From: Chryseobacterium sp. MFBS3-17
GTDB lineage: Bacteria; Bacteroidota; Bacteroidia; Flavobacteriales; Weeksellaceae
NCBI RefSeq assembly: GCF_020687745.1
Contig: NZ_JAJEWK010000010.1
Location: 62,001-126,000, forward strand
DNA: 64,000 nt
Direction of reading: 5' to 3'
How positions within the stretch are numbered: position 1 is the first letter of the stretch; each line of letters opens with the position of its first letter. Of the stretch, positions 50,896 through 59,802 are shown piece after piece. A model generated the notes under the pieces. It was not told the origin of the DNA, made no database searches, and saw nothing but the letters and a program-made list of their open reading frames with translations. The translations under genes were made by a program, and so were the position numbers.

Positions 50896-53106
50896 TTAGC
50901 CGGCCGGCAGGTAGACGGTGAACACAGCGCCCTGGCCGGGAACACCTTTGGCAAAAATAAATCCACTGTGGTTCTCCACCACTTTTCTGCAGATGGCAAG
51001 GCCGATACCTGTTCCCTCATATTCCAGCTTGCCGTGCAGGCGGCTGAAGAGGGTAAAAATACGCTCGGTATATTGCTGCTCAAAGCCGATTCCGTTATCG
51101 GTAAATACCATTTTGTGAAACCAAAGTTCCTTTTGCGGTGCCAGCAGCGGTTCATCATCAGAAAGTACAGTGGACACTTCAATAATGATTCTGGGCGGAA
51201 TATCTTCCCGGGAATATTTGATAGAATTACCTATGAGGTTGATGAATAACTGCTGAATCTGAAACGGAATCACATTCATGACCGGCATGGAATCTGCCTG
51301 AATCATTGCTTTTTTCTCTTCTATGGGATCATGCAACTCATCCAGCGCGTTCAGCAGCAACTGATTAAGGTCTGCCTGCTCAAAAACCTGTTCGGCACTG
51401 GTGGTGCGGGAAAACTGCAACAAATCTTTGATCAGGCTCCGCATCCTTCCGGATGAAAACTGAATGCGCTCCAGATACTGCTTTCCGGCATCAGAGAGAT
51501 GCTCGTAATCTTTGTCTACGAGTCGGGAAATAAAGGTCTGAATCTTACGCAGCGGCTCTTGAAGATCGTGGCTGGCAAAATAATTGAAGGCCTGCAGTTC
51601 GGCATTTTTAGCTTCCAGAATCCGGTTTTGCTCCTCAATGGCTGTTTTTGCCAGGACTTCATCTGTAGCATCCTGAAGGATGAAAAGGTAATAATCTTCC
51701 CCGTTATTGCTCTGGATAATTTTGCAGTTTACATCTATATAGAGCAGTTTATTGTCTGTATTTCTGAAAATACGGAACGTAAATGGCGAAATATCCTGCA
51801 ACTCTGCGATGGCTGTAATTTTGTCCAGCACGATCTGTAAATCCTGCGGATGAACCGTTTTTTCAAATGAGGTGGGATGGTGCTCAAAGTTGTTCGGATC
51901 AAAGCCAAACAGACGAATCAGATTATCCGAAAACACAAACCGCTCCTCATGCATAATCCACTGCAGGGTACCGAAAAGGCCTATTTTTTCTGCTTCTTCA
52001 AATGTTTTATTGGCCAGATTCAGCGTCCGGTTTTTGTCGGTAATCAGAGTGTTTACTTCTTCCAGTTTTATCTGATTCTCAATCTCGGAAGTTACATCCA
52101 TGGTAATGCCCAGAATCCTCAGGTTTTCATCTGGTGAATGTACAGTTTTGCCCACCACATGGAAATAGCGTATGCTTTGATCTTCCTTTAGAATCCGGTA
52201 CCTGAAAGGAGCCAGACTGCCGGTCTGAATCATTTTCAGGAATTTCCCTTTCACAAACTCCAGATCTTCGGGATGCACATTTTTAAAAAACGCCTGTTCG
52301 CCGAGTTCCGGTTCGGGTTTCTCAAATCCGAGAAGCCGGTACTGGTTATCAGAAAAATGATACTGTCTGGTTTCCAGATCGAGCATCCAGATGCCGTATA
52401 CTCCTACTTTCTCGGCCAGTTGTGCTGTATCCAGTGCAACTTTCAGATCATTATTGATTTTCTTCTGAATGCGCACATCTTTGTTTATGCGGTAAAAAAT
52501 AAAGACGAACAGCCCCAGCGAAAACAGAGATATGATGTAAATATAAACGGGGGTAGATTTCTGGCTGAACAAATAAAGTGCTTTGCGCTCATCCAGCAGT
52601 TTCTTTTCCGCACTCAGCATCTCATCCATTTTATCATGAATACTGTCCATTACATTTCTGCCGGCCAGCAGTGAATGCTTCATACTATCGGCATCATCAA
52701 ATGAAAAATTGGCTTCCAGGCTATTGTTTACAATATTGTATTTATAATGCACCATCATTTCCAGTGCATCCAGATGAGCGAGCTGGTCCGGGCGGTCATG
52801 CAGCAAATTATTGAGTTCTGCCAGCAGGTAGGAGGTTTCGTCCATTTTGGCCTTAATCCGCGGGCGGGAATTGCCCATGTCATTCAGAATGATATTCCGT
52901 CTTTCGGTTTCTATATCCTTCAGATTGGAGTAGAGTTTCTCCAGTTTCAGGGATACCTCGTAAGACACTGTCACCTCGCCGGAATTTTCGGTCTGTCGTT
53001 CCAGGTGTTTATAGGTAATGGCCATCAGGAAAAACATGATGGCCATCGTTACTATAAAAATGACGTTGATGAGGAATGACGCTTTGTCCCGGAAAATTGT
53101 ATTCAT
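50896..53106 (-). CDS. CHASE3-PAS-PAS sensor histidine kinase
   Basis: 736 residues. Two membrane helices (about 12-31 and 192-210) enclose a CHASE3-type sensor domain. Two PAS domains follow (about 228-345 and 370-480; the repeats LLGFEKPEP and LFGFDPNN mark them). HisKA has the phospho-acceptor His513 in YFASHDLQEPLRK, and HATPase_c (about 615-735) has NLIGNSIKYS, FTDNGIGF and GTGIGLAICRKV. The HDLQEP variant is common to kinases paired with Rcp1-like response regulators; such a regulator is the gene just upstream (44 bases). Confidence 0.93.
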   Translation of the reverse strand: MNTIFRDKASFLINVIFIVTMAIMFFLMAITYKHLERQTENSGEVTVSYEVSLKLEKLYSNLKDIETERRNIILNDMGNSRPRIKAKMDETSYLLAELNNLLHDRPDQLAHLDALEMMVHYKYNIVNNSLEANFSFDDADSMKHSLLAGRNVMDSIHDKMDEMLSAEKKLLDERKALYLFSQKSTPVYIYIISLFSLGLFVFIFYRINKDVRIQKKINNDLKVALDTAQLAEKVGVYGIWMLDLETRQYHFSDNQYRLLGFEKPEPELGEQAFFKNVHPEDLEFVKGKFLKMIQTGSLAPFRYRILKEDQSIRYFHVVGKTVHSPDENLRILGITMDVTSEIENQIKLEEVNTLITDKNRTLNLANKTFEEAEKIGLFGTLQWIMHEERFVFSDNLIRLFGFDPNNFEHHPTSFEKTVHPQDLQIVLDKITAIAELQDISPFTFRIFRNTDNKLLYIDVNCKIIQSNNGEDYYLFILQDATDEVLAKTAIEEQNRILEAKNAELQAFNYFASHDLQEPLRKIQTFISRLVDKDYEHLSDAGKQYLERIQFSSGRMRSLIKDLLQFSRTTSAEQVFEQADLNQLLLNALDELHDPIEEKKAMIQADSMPVMNVIPFQIQQLFINLIGNSIKYSREDIPPRIIIEVSTVLSDDEPLLAPQKELWFHKMVFTDNGIGFEQQYTERIFTLFSRLHGKLEYEGTGIGLAICRKVVENHSGFIFAKGVPGQGAVFTVYLPAG

Positions 53107-53150
53107 TCTGCAGAGCCTGTTTCAGTTAAATCAGCTGAATCTTCCGGGAA

Positions 53151-53597
53151 CTAAATCCGCAGGAGAAAATTATCCTTATTGAGTCCGGAAGTCTGGTACT
53201 GCCAGTTGATGGTGACCACATCTGACAATACTTTCTTCAGGGTAGTAAAATCACTGGGCTTTTTAATGTAAATATTGGCTCCGTTTACGAAAGTTTCTTC
53301 TATATGTTCTTCTGAGGAAGAGGTAGAATAAATGGCTATAGCAATATCAGACAGTTTGGGATTGTTTTTAATCTCATGCAGACACTCCAGACCATTTTTC
53401 TTGGGCATATTCAAATCCAGAAACAGGATTTCGGGCAAAATGGCCTCGTCACTGTTCAGATAATCCATGAGTGCCGCACCATCGTTATAGGTTTTTACTT
53501 TCGTGCTGATTTTTAGTTCATCAAAGGCATCTGTAAAAAATAGTCTGTCATCTTCATCATCATCTGCCAGTATGATATTCATATATTCTTTGGTCAT
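53151..53597 (-). CDS. Single-domain response regulator (Rcp1-like)
   Basis: 148 residues, receiver domain only. The acidic pocket is ADDDEDD (Asp12-14), the phospho-acceptor Asp61 is in LFLDLNMPKKNG, with Ser/Thr in YSTSSS and the conserved Lys in IYIKKPSD (Lys112/113). No output domain, so it probably relays phosphate or acts by protein contact. It is flanked by an AraC regulator gene (14 bases upstream) and the histidine kinase gene (44 bases downstream), all on the minus strand. Confidence 0.93.
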   Translation of the reverse strand: MTKEYMNIILADDDEDDRLFFTDAFDELKISTKVKTYNDGAALMDYLNSDEAILPEILFLDLNMPKKNGLECLHEIKNNPKLSDIAIAIYSTSSSEEHIEETFVNGANIYIKKPSDFTTLKKVLSDVVTINWQYQTSGLNKDNFLLRI

Positions 53598-53611
53598 AAA
53601 CTTCTTGTTTT

Positions 53612-54169
53612 TTATTTCATATTAGCGATTTCCCTTCTTTTGGCCACAATTTTCTGAAATTGTGAAGGGGTAATGCCGGTCGTATTTTTAAACTGGGTAC
53701 TGAGGTGTGCCACGCTGGAATAATTGAGGCGGTAAGCAATTTCGGTGAGGGTGAGCTTATCATTGACAATTAATTGTTTGGCATGTTCAATTTTTTGCAG
53801 GATAATATAATTTTCTATGGACGTATAGGTCACTTCAGAAAAAAGATTGGAGAGGTATCCGTAGCTGTGATTCAGTTGTTCTGCCAGGTACACCGAAGCT
53901 TTCACATTGACATCCTTTTCAGAAGACACCATGTCAAAAATCACGTCTTTTACCTTCTGCACCAGTGCCGATTTTTGATTTTCTATGATTTCTATACCAT
54001 ATGTACCCAGTGATGCCGTAATTTCTTCCATTTCTTTTTTGGATACCGCATCCAGAAATTCTACCTCACCGAAACTGGCAATGCGGTAGCGGATATTTCT
54101 GCCACCCAGCAGATCATCCAGAATGGCCTTACCCAGCGTATTAAAATCAAATTTTAGATATAGTTTCAT
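53612..54169 (-). CDS. AraC-family transcription regulator
   Basis: 185 residues. A short N-terminal domain (about 1-85) of unknown kind precedes an AraC-type double HTH: KASVYLAEQLNHSYGYLSNLF for the first and LTLTEIAYRLNYSSVAHLSTQF with TGITPSQFQ for the second. No ligand-binding cupin is seen. It lies first in the set with the response regulator and kinase. Related proteins next to Rcp1-like regulators are common in Flavobacteriia. Confidence 0.88.
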   Translation of the reverse strand: MKLYLKFDFNTLGKAILDDLLGGRNIRYRIASFGEVEFLDAVSKKEMEEITASLGTYGIEIIENQKSALVQKVKDVIFDMVSSEKDVNVKASVYLAEQLNHSYGYLSNLFSEVTYTSIENYIILQKIEHAKQLIVNDKLTLTEIAYRLNYSSVAHLSTQFKNTTGITPSQFQKIVAKRREIANMK

Positions 54170-54298
54170 AAGAACAATGATAATGTTTTAAGAAGTAAAG
54201 ATACAGAAAAGATCCATAAACTATTATGTTTAAAATTTCATTAACCAAAAAAAGGCATTCCAACAAATATTTCTGAATAAATCCGGTAAGTGTAGAGA

Positions 54299-54808
54299 TT
54301 ATTTATTTCCAGCAGAAATATGAAACTCCATCAGATAATCATCCATAACAAACCCACTGCCAATGTCAAACACCCCTTCATCATATACCTGAAATCCCTG
54401 GGATTGGTAAAACGCGAGGGCCGGATTCCCCTTATTGACATTCAGGATAATTCTCTGATCTCCCAGTTGGGCAACTTCTTTCTTCAGAAAATCCATAGTT
54501 TGTTTTCCAAAACCCCGGCCTTTGCATTCCTTCAGCAGATAAATGCGGTGCAGCTTGGTAGTCCCCGGCTCGTAATGATGCTCAAAACCCAGCAACCCCA
54601 CATTTTTACCATCTTCCGGCTGTATGATATAATATTCATAATCCGGATTACTGAAATGTGCTGTAAGTGCTGCATTACCATACATCTGCGCCAGCATATA
54701 ATCCATTTGTGCTGTACTCAGAATCCCCTCATAATTGGCACGCCAGGACTCTTCTGCAATTTTCTGCAACAAGGGAATATCGGCTTCAGATGCTTTTATC
54801 AGAACCAT
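54299..54808 (-). CDS. GNAT-family N-acetyltransferase
   Basis: 169 residues. The acetyl-CoA-binding motif A is HRIYLLKECKGRGFGKQTMD (about 93-112), with a typical N-terminal strand VLIKASEADIPLL and a C-terminal YQSQGFQVYDEG segment. Substrate unknown. It begins 7 bases after the dapA stop, so it is co-transcribed with dapA. Confidence 0.87.
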   Translation of the reverse strand: MVLIKASEADIPLLQKIAEESWRANYEGILSTAQMDYMLAQMYGNAALTAHFSNPDYEYYIIQPEDGKNVGLLGFEHHYEPGTTKLHRIYLLKECKGRGFGKQTMDFLKKEVAQLGDQRIILNVNKGNPALAFYQSQGFQVYDEGVFDIGSGFVMDDYLMEFHISAGNK

Positions 54809-54815
54809 CTGTGCC

Positions 54816-55688
54816 TTAAATGTTTTTCATTTCTGCCTTAATTTTATCATGCAGACCTGCTGAGGCCGGAATGAGTGGCAAACGCAGATAATTCTTCACA
54901 ATACCCATTTCTGCCAGTACTGCTTTGATTCCGCATGGATTTCCTTCCACAAAAATAAGCCTCGTAATCTCTACCAACTTATTATGAATTTCATACGCTT
55001 CCTTTACCTTGCCCTGCATAGCGAGTTGCACCATAGATGAAAATTCTTTGGGATAAGCCTGCCCGATTACAGAAATCACGCCGTCACCACCCGCCAGGGT
55101 TACCGGCAGCGTGAACTCATCATCACCGGACAAGAGTGAAAAACCTTCCGGTTTCTTGCGGATAATGTCAAAATATTGAAGAATATTGGGTGCAGCCTCC
55201 TTTATAATGCATAAGTTCGGAAATTCTGAAGCCAGCCTCAGCGTGGTTGCTGCTTCCAGATTCTGCCCGGTACGGGACGGCACGTTATAAATGATAATTT
55301 TTCTACCGGTAGCGGCCAATGCTTTATAGTGCTGATAAAGCCCCTCCTGATTAGGCTTGTTATAATACGGAGAAACAGAGAGAACGGCATCGAAGGCAGA
55401 AAGATCTGTTGTTTCAATCTGCTGCTTCACTTCCAGCGTATTATTTCCGCCGATTCCCAGTACGAGTGGCAGTCTTCCATTATTCACCTTCACCACATGA
55501 TCTACCACTTCCTGTTTTTCCGCCGCTGTGAGGGTGGCTGCTTCTGCAGTGGTTCCCAGCACCACTAAAAAATTGATCCCATTGTCAATATTAAACTCAA
55601 TCAGCCTGGACAGCGAATTGAAATCTACTGATAAATCTTCATTAAAAGGTGTGATTAATGCCACACCTACCCCTTTTAGTTTGCTCAT
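54816..55688 (-). CDS. dapA: 4-hydroxy-tetrahydrodipicolinate synthase
   Basis: 290 residues from the ATG at 55688 (an ATG seven codons earlier is less likely, giving a basic tail before the first strand). It condenses pyruvate and aspartate semialdehyde, the first committed step to lysine and diaminopimelate. Tyr134 (IIIYNVPSRTG) and the Schiff-base Lys163 (IIKEAAPN) are present, as is the substrate loop GTTAEAATL. Followed by the GNAT gene at 7 bases. Confidence 0.94.
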   Translation of the reverse strand: MSKLKGVGVALITPFNEDLSVDFNSLSRLIEFNIDNGINFLVVLGTTAEAATLTAAEKQEVVDHVVKVNNGRLPLVLGIGGNNTLEVKQQIETTDLSAFDAVLSVSPYYNKPNQEGLYQHYKALAATGRKIIIYNVPSRTGQNLEAATTLRLASEFPNLCIIKEAAPNILQYFDIIRKKPEGFSLLSGDDEFTLPVTLAGGDGVISVIGQAYPKEFSSMVQLAMQGKVKEAYEIHNKLVEITRLIFVEGNPCGIKAVLAEMGIVKNYLRLPLIPASAGLHDKIKAEMKNI

Positions 55689-55768
55689 TATAATTCTTTT
55701 AAGTTTCAAATGTACACCTTTTCGGGAATAATTTTTGTTAAAAAAAGTGAAAATTTGCTTTCAAATCT

Positions 55769-55776
55769 TATATTTG
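55769..55776 (+). promoter_or_regulatory. Putative -7 box of the split 5'-nucleotidase operon
   Basis: TATATTTG matches TAnnTTTG, 18 bases before the ATG at 55795. A TTTG is present but only 11 bases upstream, so the -33 box is not convincing. Confidence 0.4.
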
Positions 55777-55794
55777 TAGGTAATATCAAGACGT

Positions 55795-56556
55795 ATGAAA
55801 TACAGAAGCATCAGCACCCTGCTGTTATTGGTTTTTCTGGCCTCGTGCAGAGCTCCCCTCGCCATGAACCGTGTAGAGACCGGGAAGAATATTTCCCTGA
55901 CTCAGGATTTGCCGGAAGACCAGAATTTCCTGCAGATTATTGCGCCTTATAAAAAGGAACTGGAAAGCATTATGAACACCAAAATCTCTTATACAGACAC
56001 AGATCTGAATAAGCAGGGAGACAACAGTAATCTAGGCAACCTGCTGGCAGATTTTGTGTATGAAGGAGCCAATGAGTGGGCCGCACAGAACAAGATGCCC
56101 GAAGTAGACGGCGCAGTCATTAATATCGGCGGAATCCGCACCAGTATTGGCGTAGGCGACATTCTCACCAAACACATTTATCAGGTGATGCCTTTTGAAA
56201 ATGAAGTAGTCATTGTAAAACTGACCGGTGAACAGATGCAGGGTCTGTTTGATTACTACCTGAGCACCCAGAAAAACAACCCGGTTTCCCATCTGCTGAT
56301 TGAAACCGAACGCGGACAAACCCTTACACGCATGCTCATTAACGGCAAGCCTGCAGACAAGACCAAAACCTACCACATAGCCACCTCAGACTATCTGGCA
56401 CTGGGTGGCGACAGCATGAATTTCTTTTCGAAAGGTGAAATGACCGCTACCGGAATCAAAATGCGCGATTTATTCCTGGAAAAATTTAAAGCCAATCCGG
56501 TGATTAAGGCACCCTCAGATTTACGTTTGATTTTCAAAAACAAACCCAACAAGTAA
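55795..56556 (+). CDS. 5'-nucleotidase C-terminal-domain lipoprotein
   Basis: 253 residues. The lipobox is FLASC (Cys18). The rest is the C-terminal, substrate-binding domain of UshA-type 5'-nucleotidases: SNLGNLLADFVYEGA, GGIRTSIGVGDIL, VMPFENEVVIVKLTG and ATSDYLALGGDSMNFF. The metallophosphatase half is not in this protein but in the next gene, which starts 3 bases after this stop. The two together would make one complete enzyme, with the domains in reversed gene order. Confidence 0.85.
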   Translation: MKYRSISTLLLLVFLASCRAPLAMNRVETGKNISLTQDLPEDQNFLQIIAPYKKELESIMNTKISYTDTDLNKQGDNSNLGNLLADFVYEGANEWAAQNKMPEVDGAVINIGGIRTSIGVGDILTKHIYQVMPFENEVVIVKLTGEQMQGLFDYYLSTQKNNPVSHLLIETERGQTLTRMLINGKPADKTKTYHIATSDYLALGGDSMNFFSKGEMTATGIKMRDLFLEKFKANPVIKAPSDLRLIFKNKPNK

Positions 56557-56559
56557 GCA

Positions 56560-57510
56560 ATGGACAGAAAAAAATTCATACAAACAGCAGGTGCAGGTTC
56601 ACTGGCCATGACGCTGATGCCATCCGGACTCTGGGCAGCAGGACAATCCCTAACCGCCGGCAGCAAAGCCCGGAAACTCACCATCTTGCACACCAATGAT
56701 CAACACAGCCAGATTGAACCCTTTGACGCCAGCAATGCCCGGAATCCGAACCAGGGCGGATTTGCACGCCGGGCATCACTCATAGAAAGCATCAGAAAAA
56801 CAGAAAACAATGTATTGCTACTGGATTCGGGGGATATTTTTCAGGGAACCCCTTACTTTAACTTTTTCGGTGGCGAGCTGGAATTCAAACTGATGTCCAT
56901 GATGCGTTATGATGCCGCAACTATGGGCAATCACGATTTCGACAATGGCTTGGAAGGATTCAAAAAGGCTCTTCCCCAGGCAAAATTTCCCTTTATCTGC
57001 TCCAATTACGATTTCAGCAACACTATGCTGGACGGTCTTACCATTCCCTATAAAATATTCAACAAAAACGGAATCCGGGTCGGCATTTTCGGGCTCGGCG
57101 TACAGCTGAAGGGACTGGTGGGCAAAAAGCAATATCAGGAAACAGAATACCTGAATCCCATAGAAATGGCACAACACTATTCTACAATTCTGAAAACAGA
57201 TCAAAAATGTGATCTGGTCATTTGCCTTTCTCACCTGGGCTATGATTATACCGGTGAACCCGATAAAATTTCGGACAAAGACCTCGTAAAAAACACCGAA
57301 AATATAGATCTTGTTCTGGGCGGGCACACCCACACTTTCCTGAAAGAGCCACAAACTTTAGCCAACCGTGCAGGCAAAAATGTACTGATTAATCAGGTAG
57401 GTTTTGCCGGACTCCTGCTGGGACGCATTGAATACTACTTCAGCAAGGACAAAAAAATTGAGAACATCGCCTGGAAAAACCAGTGGATTGATGACCAAAT
57501 CATTGCATAA
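56560..57510 (+). CDS. Metallophosphatase (N-terminal 5'-nucleotidase domain), exported
   Basis: 316 residues. A signal segment (1-27) begins MDRKKFIQ, close to a Tat motif but with Arg-Lys in place of the twin Arg, so the export route is uncertain. The dinuclear-metal motifs are TILHTNDQHSQ, LLDSGDIFQG, TMGNHDFDNG and LVLGGHTHTF. It lacks the C-terminal domain found in UshA; that domain is encoded by the preceding gene, 3 bases upstream. The porZ gene begins 10 bases after its stop, so all three may be transcribed together. Confidence 0.87.
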   Translation: MDRKKFIQTAGAGSLAMTLMPSGLWAAGQSLTAGSKARKLTILHTNDQHSQIEPFDASNARNPNQGGFARRASLIESIRKTENNVLLLDSGDIFQGTPYFNFFGGELEFKLMSMMRYDAATMGNHDFDNGLEGFKKALPQAKFPFICSNYDFSNTMLDGLTIPYKIFNKNGIRVGIFGLGVQLKGLVGKKQYQETEYLNPIEMAQHYSTILKTDQKCDLVICLSHLGYDYTGEPDKISDKDLVKNTENIDLVLGGHTHTFLKEPQTLANRAGKNVLINQVGFAGLLLGRIEYYFSKDKKIENIAWKNQWIDDQIIA

Positions 57511-57520
57511 CCCGAAACTC

Positions 57521-59800
57521 ATGAAAAAATTACTGCAATTTTCCTTTATCATACTAAGCGGCGCTCTGGCGTTCGGACAAAATATTTCCTCTAAAAAGTG
57601 GACCGATCTTTTTTCTTACAACAATGTGCTGGCTATTAAAGAAAATAACGGAAAACTGATGGCTGCCACAGAAAACGGAATATTCTATTACAATCTCAGC
57701 GGTGGCGAAATTACCAAACTTTCTAAAGCCAACGGGCTGCACGAAGTGAAAATATCTGCCTTCGATTATAATGAGCAGACCCAGACCGGACTCGTAGGAT
57801 ACGTAAACGGTTCCATGGATATCATTACCCCGCAGGGCATTACATACGTGGTAGACATCCCCATAGCCACAGGTTTCAACGGGGATAAATCCATTAACCA
57901 TATTTCCATTAACGGAGACCGTGCTGTGATTTCCGTGGATTACGGAGTGTCCATTTTTGATCTGACCCGTAAAGAGTTTGCCCAGTCTGCTTTTTTCGTA
58001 AACGGCTCCACATTTGAAGCCGCTAATGAAGCGGCCATTCTGGACAATAAAGTCTATGCAGCCACCGCGACCGGGCTGAAAATGCACGAGATTGACGTGA
58101 CCTTTCCTGTGTATTCCACATGGAGCACCGTGGCTTCCGGGGATTTTATCCATGCCGACTCCGAAGGGACGATAGCGGTAGCTACCGCCAATAACGTATA
58201 TTACGGTACCGGAGGCACGTTCAGTCAGTTACCCCAGGCCTTCGGAAGCATTACCGATGTGGTGGTTACAGCACAGCACATTACAGTGACCGATACTGAA
58301 CGGATCTATGTTTTCAATACCGGCGGCTCATCTGTAACCAGCGGCGGAATGGGACAACATTGTAATACGGGAACGTATATTGGCGGAGCCATTTACGCTG
58401 GTACCATAACCTCAGGAATAATAGATGTAGCTAAAAATGTGATAAAACCCGATGGGCCCTACAATAACCGTTCTTACAAACTGCAATTGCTTAATGGGCA
58501 GATATGGGTATCCAGCGGAGCAAGGAAAGACCGGTATAACGGTGGTTTACCGGATCCTCAAAATCTGGGCTTCTACTATTTTAACGGGATGGAATGGATT
58601 TATCCCATGATGTTTCAGGAAAATACCACGACCACTTTTAATGTGCTGGATGTGGTAGCCAATCCTTCTGACCCCGCAGAAGTATTTTTCACGAATTATA
58701 CAGAGCAGGCAGGACAAGGAATTTACAAAATGCGTTATGATGGTGGAAATAAAAATTTCGCGCTCGAAAAATTTTACAACTCCAATGACGCAGGCGAGCA
58801 CCCCGCTTTCAACAGACCTACAGGCCTTACATTTGATTCGCAAAATAATTTAATGGGAACCATCAGTGCTTTACTGAGTCCCACTGGCACTTTTTCTGCA
58901 GGAGTGATGGCCTACGACCGCAACGCAGATAAGTTTCTGTACCGCAATTTACCTTTGGGACAGACCGCCCAGAAACCCGTGATGTACGAGGGTAAAATGT
59001 GGGTTCCGATCCCCAGATCATCCCATTTAATTGCTTACGATTATAAAAACTCACCTACCAACCTTTCAGATGATGTATCGTACACCCTTTCCAAACAAAA
59101 TGGTTTTCCTTCCAATTCAGAAGGGGTCATATCTGTAGCTTTTGATAAAAATGACGACGCTTGGATTGGCACCGATACCGGACTGCGAATTTTACCATCT
59201 GCGTCTTCAGAAGTCATGATGGATCCCCAGGTAGAATCTGTAGTCATTACCCAAAGCGGAATTCCAGAAGAACTCTTCAGAGACAGTTCCATCCTCCAGA
59301 TTGAGGTAGATACCGGAAACTTTAAGTGGGTATCTGTAGAAGGCGGAGGTGCTTATATGATGAGCGCCAATGGTGAGCAGACCCTCAAACATTTCACCCG
59401 AGAAAACTCACCGCTTCCCACCAACAGTGTGACCGATATTAAAGTAGATCACAAAACAGGAAAAGTCTATTTTTCCACCTTTGACGGGATTGTAGTATAC
59501 CAGGGAGACGTGGCCGATGTAACTTCCAATTTCGGAAATGTACTGGTTTACCCTAATCCTGTAGTCTATGCCAACTTCAAAGGTGTGGTCACCATCCGCG
59601 GTCTGGCCGAGAAAACCAACATCCGCATTGCAGATGCCGCTGGAAACCTGGTACATCAGGCTGTAGCCAGAGGCGGTTATTATGAATGGAACCTCAATAA
59701 TCAGCGGGGCAAACGTGTAGCATCCGGCGTGTATTTTGTCCTGATGACCAATGAAGACGGAACCGATAAAGCTACTGCAAAAATTGCTGTAGTGAACTAG
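57521..59800 (+). CDS. porZ: PorZ, surface beta-propeller protein of type IX secretion
   Basis: 759 residues from the ATG at 57521; the open frame reaches back to 57404 but overlaps the previous gene. A signal peptide (1-19, ending AFG before QNI) is followed by two seven-blade-like propellers (WTDLFSYNNVLAIKENNG, then DDAWIGTDTGLRIL) and a C-terminal sorting domain (VYPNP at about 680, then SGVYFVLM). PorZ is part of the attachment complex with PorU, PorV and PorQ, and carries a sorting domain itself. recO follows after 2 bases, a conserved pair in this group. Confidence 0.88.
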   Translation: MKKLLQFSFIILSGALAFGQNISSKKWTDLFSYNNVLAIKENNGKLMAATENGIFYYNLSGGEITKLSKANGLHEVKISAFDYNEQTQTGLVGYVNGSMDIITPQGITYVVDIPIATGFNGDKSINHISINGDRAVISVDYGVSIFDLTRKEFAQSAFFVNGSTFEAANEAAILDNKVYAATATGLKMHEIDVTFPVYSTWSTVASGDFIHADSEGTIAVATANNVYYGTGGTFSQLPQAFGSITDVVVTAQHITVTDTERIYVFNTGGSSVTSGGMGQHCNTGTYIGGAIYAGTITSGIIDVAKNVIKPDGPYNNRSYKLQLLNGQIWVSSGARKDRYNGGLPDPQNLGFYYFNGMEWIYPMMFQENTTTTFNVLDVVANPSDPAEVFFTNYTEQAGQGIYKMRYDGGNKNFALEKFYNSNDAGEHPAFNRPTGLTFDSQNNLMGTISALLSPTGTFSAGVMAYDRNADKFLYRNLPLGQTAQKPVMYEGKMWVPIPRSSHLIAYDYKNSPTNLSDDVSYTLSKQNGFPSNSEGVISVAFDKNDDAWIGTDTGLRILPSASSEVMMDPQVESVVITQSGIPEELFRDSSILQIEVDTGNFKWVSVEGGGAYMMSANGEQTLKHFTRENSPLPTNSVTDIKVDHKTGKVYFSTFDGIVVYQGDVADVTSNFGNVLVYPNPVVYANFKGVVTIRGLAEKTNIRIADAAGNLVHQAVARGGYYEWNLNNQRGKRVASGVYFVLMTNEDGTDKATAKIAVVN

Positions 59801-59802
59801 AA

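Noticed and set aside
57404-57520. Longer porZ starting at 57404
   Set aside because: It overlaps the metallophosphatase gene in another frame; the ATG at 57521 gives a clean signal peptide.
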